64,000 nt of DNA from Diphasiastrum complanatum (lineage: Eukaryota; Streptophyta; Lycopodiopsida; Lycopodiales; Lycopodiaceae), in NCBI GenBank assembly GCA_029204225.1, contig CM055108.1, positions 21,831,644 through 21,895,643 on the forward strand. The letters run 5' to 3'. Positions 45,101 through 54,100 of this stretch are shown here, piece by piece. Position numbers and translations under genes: made by a program. Every line of letters starts with the position of its first letter. The first letter of the stretch is position 1. Under the pieces are notes generated by a model. It ran no database searches, was not told where the DNA came from, and saw only the letters and a program-made list of their open reading frames with translations.

Positions 45101-48100
45101 TAGTATTATGTCCAAATGTCCAAATAATGAATAATAAGGTCCAAGGCCAACCATATAGTTAAGTGTCAATAATGAATAAAAAAGGGCCCAAGGCCTGCTT
45201 ATGCATGAAGTAAAGTAAATGTAAAAGGACGTGGCGAATGTAATGACCCGATTCCATAACTCTCCCCGACACAACAAAAAGACCCAACTGCCAAAAAGAA
45301 ACTGGATCAATCAGCAACAAGCCCTGGTGCATCAACAACTAGAGCAACATCTGATGTAGAGGAATCAACAAGTGCAGGAAGAGCACGATCCTGATTCGCA
45401 AGTGATGGTGTATGATAAAAGACATGAATAGGCTCCCATGTGGCCTCCTCAACAGGACGACCATCCCACTGGACCAAAAACTGAATTTGCCGGCAGCATC
45501 AACTATGGTGAAGGCGAACTTGGTGAATGGCAGCTGGTAAGAAAGGCTCAGGATCAACATCGTGGCGACGAAGGGAACGTCTCGGCCGCGTCATCTGAAA
45601 CCAAGCAATATAACAACCAAGAATGCCAAGGAACCAGAAGAAGCTCAAGCAGCAACCATGAATGCCAAGGTATCTGTAATGCCCAAGATAGTAGAGGATC
45701 AGCCCAAAAGATAGGGACATCATACCAAGGTATCCAAAAAGCCCGAGAAGGTAGAATTGCATCAACAACAGGAAGCCAATAAGGAAACTGGAAAAGAGAT
45801 GGACACTCATCGCGAATAGCCACATCATACACGTAACCATCAACCATATGTGCAAACTCAGTGATATAGGTGCCCCAAGAAAAGATAGCAGCATCGGAAG
45901 ACCAGCACCGAGGAGTAGGGACATAAGCAGGATGACAGGCACGCTGTAATAGCATGGAAAAGCAAGCGATATGCCAGGAAACATGGAGCATAAAGAGATC
46001 ATCCCTGACAAAGGATAGCTAAAATGGAGAAATGTGCACCAGCATGGTCAAAAGCACAAGGTATCCATAAGGCCCATGAATGAGAAGTAGCAATGGCACA
46101 CGGTACCCTCAAGGTCCATATCTGGAGAAGAGCGGCATGCCAAAAGTTCCAGAAGGTCCAAGAAATCAATGCATCATCTAAAAAGACATGATGCATGAAA
46201 ACAGTAGCAACAATTCTAGAAATAGTAGAGGCCCCAAGTGAAAAACTGTAGCCGAAAAACTCATCCAGAAAGACCTCATATGGACATACCAATCCATCAT
46301 AGGAGACACAAAAAATGGATGGAGAATCGGATGACCCATCGGAACTGGCTGCAAGTGTAATCCCAAAGTACACACTAGGCGCACAAGTGAGGAATAGAAG
46401 AAATGCACTGGAATGAGGAACGGGATCCGCAACATCAGTAGCAAGCATCAGAGCAATATCCACGTGTAGCTGGGAATGAGTATCAAAGCACATATGAGCA
46501 ACACTGAAGTATATGGTGACAACATCCCTAAAAACTATCCAAGAGAGGAGAAGGAACTTTCTCAAGGTACTCTGATGGTCTCGGATCACCAGAACAAAGT
46601 GGCAACTCAGCATCGGAGACCAAGCGATATAGAGCAACCCGAAATGACGGGGAACCTGAAGATCACCCGGACAAACAGTAGCTGGAACGGAGGCAATAAC
46701 CCAAGCCATCGGGATATGCCAAGCCTGACAATGAGCAACAATCCAAGGAACAGTTAGAGAGCCACATGCATAATCATAGAGATATCTACACCATAGGCGA
46801 TCAGTAATATGGAAAAACCAGCACCAATCAACAGGTCCAAATGACAACCAAGCTATACGTAATAACCAGGAATGCCATATATCCATAGCTGAAAATGAAG
46901 CAGTAGTATGAGCAATAGATTCAAATGAAATCCAAGCGATACGTAATAACCAGGAATGCCAAATATCAAGAGGTAAAAAGGAATCAGTCGCATGAAAAAC
47001 CTCTAATGCATAAAAAGCCCAAAAGTGTATACCATCGGCATGGACTGCAACAAACTCTTATGTAGAAACACAAGGAGACTGAAGGATGCCCGTATACTCA
47101 TCTAGAAAGATCCCAACACATAAATACCCTAGATAAGTAATAGTGACCATCTGGCAAATATCCTCGGATGAAAAATGTGTAACGATAAGGGCCAAAGGCG
47201 CATGAATCATGTAAGGAACCGTAGAAATATCATGAGGCAGATCACAAACCTCAAGCAGAGATCCATGGAGTAAAGTGAAAGAAGATACAGCCTGATCACC
47301 AATAGCAAGGGAACCATCAAACGTGGACCCGTGAAGAACTCCATAGAAATCAGCAGGAACATCAACCATAACGGAATCAAGAGATGGAGATATAGAGACC
47401 AATGGAGAAGATACTGCACCAACCACCGAACCAGGAGGGCTCAGGAACATGAGTAGCATCAAAGTACTCAACAACAATATCAAAGCATGCAATAACATCA
47501 GCAATAGTAGCAAGGCATACTATATCAGCATCCAAGCATGGAACAATATCATAGCATGCAACAACATCAGTAGCACCATCAAAGCATGCAACGACATCAT
47601 CAATAGTATCATAGCATGCTATATCAGTATCAAGGACCATATCAGCGCAACCGATATATGAGAGAGCTCAGGTAGATCAATAACTATCTCAAGTAGATCA
47701 GGCAACTCGCTCACACTGTGTGATATAGAATCATCCTCATGTGTATCGCTAACAATGTGGGAATCAACCTCATGTGAATCACTAGACATGTGTGACTCTA
47801 TCTCTATTTGTCTTGCACAAGAAAATGGAACCTCGCATATGGAAGAATGCTCACGAGAGGAATCAGGAGTAGAACTCTCAAGACCTATAATACCACTCGT
47901 AAGAGCGAGAGGAGGAACAAATATAGAATTATCATCGGAATATATAAGAAGGCGAAGTACAGGTAGAAAGTCATGCCACTCAGAGATAGGCGGATGAGAA
48001 TGGACATAAGCAAACCACTTCGACCTAGCAGAACCCTTTAAGAGAAAAATTGCATCAAGAATCTTATTAGGACCTGCACAAGTTGGCCGAGAAGTATCAA

Positions 48101-51100
48101 AGTAATATTGAAGACACGAAAATATGTTCAGATGGTATATCACTCAAAAAAACAAAAAGATAATCTAAAGGGGATAGAGACCGAAAATCAGAAGTCATGA
48201 TAAAAATAAAATTAAAAGTAATGGAAAAAAAATAGGTAACCCAATTATCCAAATAATTTGGGTGGTTTTCTTAATTTTTTTTTTAATTATAATGGAGCGT
48301 AGAAAAACAAAGAAAAAGTGAAAAACGAAATCGACGATGAAAATGAATTATGGAATCGAAACGCAAATGGAACGGAAACTAATAACAAATAACGAAAGAC
48401 AAGATGAAAAGTGCGATGGAAAACACAAACTACAAAATGGAATGGAAGTAACAAAACAACAGCCACAGGCAGAAAGTTAAGCCAGGCAAGACAGTAATCA
48501 AGTGGACGAGTTGAAGGAGAGGACATAAGTCGTCACGACAGGTACACCAATGAAAAGACGTGAAAAAGCTTGCTAAACCAAAAAAAAAAGAGAAATGACA
48601 AATAGTGTAAGTAGTACCTCGCAACTGCCATCGAAAGCGTGCTGAAAACGGTAGTAAAATGGAGAGATACCGGGCAGCCACCAAATAGAGATAAGAGCGG
48701 CCTGCAAAAGCAACCAAAGAGGGTTAGGCAGCTAGCAAGCAAAGCTGGAAAATCAGTAGAAAGAAGGTGGAGACAATGCAAGGAGGGGTGGGCTGGGAAA
48801 GAGTACAAATAGGTTGAGTTCTGGACAACAAGCGGAAAGTAAAGTAGGGTGCTGGAAGTAGGTGATGGTGGGCTGGAAAATGTGCAGTAGCAGTAGGGCG
48901 CCAATCCTCCTTCAAATGATAGTGATAATTTGCAAAACAAGTGGAGAGAGAAAGCTGAAGATCCAAGCTGAAAATGCTGAAGATCCAAGCTGATCCAAGC
49001 TAAAAATGGATGTTGGGCAGCAGCTAGTAAGATCCACAAATGTCCTGCAAAATGATGAAAAAACTATTGAAAATGGTGATGAAGTAGGGCGCTGGACAGC
49101 CTCCAAACAATCAGCAAAATGGACAGCAAATCGTTGGAGAAACCCATCGAAGATGCAAGGTAGTAGGGCGCTGGGCAGCAGCTAACAAAATCCGCACATA
49201 ACCTGAAAAAAAAAATGGAGAAAACCGCTAAAAATAGTGATGAAGTAGGGCGTTGGACAGCCTCCGAAAGTGACAAGGTAGTAGGGCGCTGGCCAGCCTC
49301 TACCAAATCTGGAAAAATGATAGAAATCCGATGAAAAAATCGACGAAAGTGATGGGTTAGCAGGGCGTTGGACAGCCTCTACTAAATCTGAAAAAACGAT
49401 GGAAATCTGATGAATAAATCAACGAAAGTGATGGGTTAGTAGGGCACTAAGAGCTAAGCTATGAAAAGTATCACATAAGCAAGACTTAACCCTTGCTAAG
49501 CTATGAAAACATCACATAAGCAAGACTTAACCCTAGAAAGCAGGAAAGAAAGAGATTAAGGAGATTAAAGAGACTGATCAATATCATCAGTTGAGAAACA
49601 AATGACACAGATTCCCTACTTATAGCATAGAGAAAGCCCTGAAAGGAAGCTTCTAGGGGTTAGGGCCCAATCGGGAGGGATAATAGTGCGCCCTCCAAGA
49701 AGACCCCCACTCTCCAGTAATATATCCAAATGTCCAAACAATGAATAATAAGGCCCAAGGCCAACCATATAGTCTAAGTGTCAATAATGAATAAAAAGGG
49801 CCCAAGGCCTACTTATGCATAAAGTAAAGTAAATGTAAATAGACGTGGCGAATGTAATGAGCCGAGTCCATAACTTGCTCATTGGGACACTTGGTCCGGT
49901 GTATGAGTGATACATGTCAGCCTACTTGCTTGCCTATGTGTCAGGGTACTATCAAGTGGCAAGTGTCGACTATGCATGGAATTGGCCATGTGTCAACGTT
50001 AGGAAGGATTAGGGTTAAGGGGTGCTTGGGGGTTGTGGATAAGTGAGCCTAGAGAGAGGCATTCCTCATCATAATCTATGCAGCAAAGGTTGGGAGGAGA
50101 CAAGGCAGCCAGCTCCACTATGTTTCATGCTTGTTGATGCTATGTACTTACTATGAATTCAATAAAGTTTGAGTTTGAGATACAAATAATGTGGAAGAAT
50201 AGGTAGTCCCATATCGTCAAGCTGTAATTGATGAGTGCGATAGAAATGCATCTTAACCCTATCGGGATCAAGCTGTCACCATACTGTGTGGATATAGCTC
50301 CGATACATCTGCCGACGTATGTATGCATGTGTTCCGTTAGGGAGATCTGCCATAGATATCCCCCACATACGAAGAAGCTCCGATACTCTCCCAAACCACG
50401 AGGACTTAGCCTGCTGGCTAGCAATAGTGCGAGAAGAAGATAAGGCTGCAACTACATATCTAGAAGTATCCATATCTGCCAGTCTGTGTACAACGTGACA
50501 ATTCGAACTCAACCAGTTGAAATCTACTTCTACTTTGCTGCAAAATGAACTGAAGTCAGATCCTAAGCACTACTATACTTGCATAATCCGACAAAACAAG
50601 AACAAGAACCAATCTACAGCATTTTAGAAGTCCAAGAATCAAGAAACCAACCAGTCTTTTGATTCTTGGACATCCCAAGAACATCAAGAACTAGAATGTT
50701 GGAGGATATGCAAGATTTATACCACATTTCTAGCCTATTTAGTTTACTTGAATGCTAGTTCCTACCTTAATCCACAAACAAGAAATGAAAACTAATCCAC
50801 AACTAGGAAAGCAAGAAAACTAATCCACTCTAAAGTCCACAACCACACACAATATGAATGGAAGGGCATGATCATAGGGGCATCACTCAAGAAAACCATC
50901 ATGATCAAGGAGCTTAGTGTAGCATCAAACTCATGGAAAATCTTCTTATTAGGCATGGAGTAGATACAATGCAAAAAGCTCTTCTTCTCAAAGAGGGAGT
51001 CTCTTAAATAAGCAAGAGAGCTCCTTAGGTGGCGTCCTAGTGGCATTTCCACATTTCACAAATTACAAGTGGAATAATGCTCTCCACTAGAGGTCACCAT

Positions 51101-54100
51101 CAAAGGTGGCTCACTCTACTTTCTTTAAGAGGGGTCTATGCATTTATTACATTAGCCTAGAAATACTAGTTCCTACATGGTCATTCCATCTTCCGGGATT
51201 CACCATGAGGCTTACACAGTTCCTACTTGACAGTATTAACTAGTATTCCTCGGCTCTCAGTCTTCGTTAGTCTCGTCTTCTCAAAGACCTCCTCAGTCTA
51301 AGGTGAGAGGTACTCTTGAGTTGCTCTGTCCGAGTATCTTGGGGATTCGTCAGAATCAGCCAACAGTGACCAAGTCCATGCTCAAACATAGGTATGTACA
51401 CGTGGCTGCATATTGGGATCCCACACCCCCCACATAGTTGCATAGCCAGCTTCTTATTCCTTGTCCGCACAAGGGGTGGTACCAAGGGCTTGGGATATAT
51501 CTGTGGGTACACATGCCAAGGAGGTCGTTCAGAACATAGCTCATTGGAATAGAAAGGAGGTCGTTGAAAGCTTTTGCCAACATAGATAACACTAGAGTAA
51601 TCCTCATTTTTTGAAAGCACTCACTTATTGGAATGTAATAGCTTGAAACCCAACATGATCTTGTACTTGTCTTTTATTGTCACATTAGTGTATGTAGCAT
51701 GCAAGACGGGATATATACTATTCCCAAGCTCTGAAATTTTGCACATTGTTCATGTATGCTGATAGGAGACCTTGCAAAAGTATTAAAAAAAGTGCAAGAT
51801 TTGGGGAACTACAAATTTTTAATATGTTTAGGCACATAGGACACCTGCAAAAAAATGAATGCCTGTAGATTTAAAATATGTTGAAGAGTGCAGGCCACAA
51901 TTCAGCTCATTATGATCTAAATCTTTGATATTTTAACTAACAGTTAAGTAGGATTTAGCTACGCCTTTATTTCCAAGTTTCGTGTGGCAAATTTTGTCGC
52001 CATGCTGTAACCAGAAACAAATTTATGCTGTTAGAGACTTTTACTTCATATCATCTGAATGGTATTTGTAACTTGTTAGTGAGAAGGTTGCTGCTTTCCA
52101 TGCAACTTTTGGAATTGCATGCATGAAAAGCCTCATCAAGGAACTAAAACAAATTTGAAAAATCTGTGTCAATGGTTTTTGGCTTGTGTGAAAGTACAGG
52201 AAGAGAATAGTAACAAAACAACCCGACAAGGAGTTTTACCTTCTTCAAATGATCATGCTAAGAAAGGATTTCAAGCTGGAATAAAGTGCTTGCAAACGGT
52301 TCAAGAGCCCATCAGGGAACTTCCAGGTGATTAAATGTGCATGCATATCCTAGATAGAATAATCAAAGCTGTGATTGTATTATTTATTCATTTTATTAAA
52401 GTCATGTCTGTCAAAGAAGTAACTTATCCTTGAGGCTTGAACACTCAATGGAGCGATAACATATGCACATATCTGAGGGAAAATGTTTGGTAAATGCTCT
52501 AAAATGTCACTCTACCTATTGAGTTGATATTCTGGAAAATACTTGAATCTTTATCCATGCCACGATACATACTAAACTGGATGTTTCATTGCAGAGCTCT
52601 TTGCACCTATTTCGTGTTATGGGAACACCTTGTATGGGCGATTCTGTGTAGGCGCTTTGGGCTTGATAGCATTTGTAAGTGTAATACGAATAGGACATTC
52701 CTCCAGAATGTCACAGGGGCAGGCTGTCAAAAAGCGCATACTAAGATCTCGATGGTACACAGAAGGGAAAAATGGTGTTGACAGAAGAAGATTACTTCGA
52801 GGAGCTAAAGGACAACGCTTACGAGTTGCTTTCCCTCGAAGTTCTCAAAAGAATCCCCATGGTGGAAGGGAAGATACCCATCGTTACAAGGGTTTGGTTA
52901 TACACGATGGAGAACTAGTTCAGAATGGTTTTGGTGGTGGTATGCAAAACGGCTTTTATTTGAAGCACGATCAGGAAGCCAGTACTTATCAATCTGATTA
53001 CAATTCTAGATCCTCTGCCGCTTTCTTTTTAGCATCACTGGACAAAAGCTATAAGTCAGAAGTGCCTCATCATGGAGGTGAAGCATCAGAAGAAAATCAA
53101 ACTACTGCAAGTGATAATAACCTAGACTCAAACTCTGAGCAATCTCATAAAAGCTTCTTAGAGAAAGTTGGGTGCTTCATTTCCGATGCATTTTTATCCT
53201 CTAAGACACATTCAATGCCTGACAGCATAAAATCATTTCCAGATGTGAGGGATGTGGCACAGGGTTTTGCAGAAAAGCAGATTATATGTCCTAATACGCA
53301 AGAAGCCATTGTGGAACCAAGGATGCCAAGTGGGAGGGCTTCCATGATGACTGGTCTTCATGGAAGGTGGAAGAAAGAGGATGAGGTGTGCACTTCCATA
53401 ACTAAATTGGAATAAAAGCTATGCTCTTTTGACACTCACCAATTTTTGTACTATATTTAGTAATTTGGGTCAGTTTAATCTCTTTCCTTTTGGTAGAGTT
53501 TGAAGTCTGTTGCTTCTCAATGTAAGCAAAACCTTGCCAGAAACACGTTCACTAGTATAATTCCTCTTTAGTGACATCTCTTGATCCATGTTATAGCTAT
53601 ATTTGAAGGATCATCTTGAAGAGTTGCGAAAGACAGTGCTAGCAGCAGAAGAAAATAGAAAGGCAACTATGCGTGCTCTTGCTGATGAGAAAAGGCGGAG
53701 CTTAGAGCTTGAAGTGAAGATAAGAAGACAGGTACTGGCCAGCATTATTTCAACCTGCATGCCATCATATTCTTCCATTTCTAGTGATTTCATTAAAGTT
53801 ACCAGACTTTTCTTTCTGCAGAAGTGAAAAAATGGGCAAAAAGGTTGCAGTAAAGTTTTCATTGCATGGCACTTTAGTTAGTCACAACAGTCTCTAGTTT
53901 ATCTCTTGGAGCTTTTGCTTTATTGCCTGACAGTTTACGTAACGTGCAGTCTGGACTCTGGATCATATTGGTGTTCATACCTGCACTGCTCTTCTTTGTA
54001 GTATTACAAGAAGCTTTGTTTTTGGTTTATTTATCTCCTGAAAAGTTGATCTCCAAAGCACAAATCTACAAGTTCTTTTATGTTGTTCAGGCCACAATAT

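Larger units (their letters stand above)
44821..49875 (-). mobile_element. Element F: chromovirus derivative lacking RT and integrase
   Basis: LTRs related to those of E lie at 44821-45261 and 49449-49875. TSD TGCTC at 44816-44820 and 49876-49880. On the minus strand it keeps a leader related to E, a gag-like ORF of a different type, two unusual repeat-coding stretches and, at the 3' end, the chromodomain and PPT. I find no RT, RNase H or integrase motif. The 5' LTR has lost its last bases together with the PBS. Confidence 0.85.

Noticed and set aside
50276-50512. A minus-strand gene with [13 protein letters not shown]
   Set aside because: Protein-like but short and isolated; I could not place it in a family, so it is only mentioned as a possible retroelement scrap.
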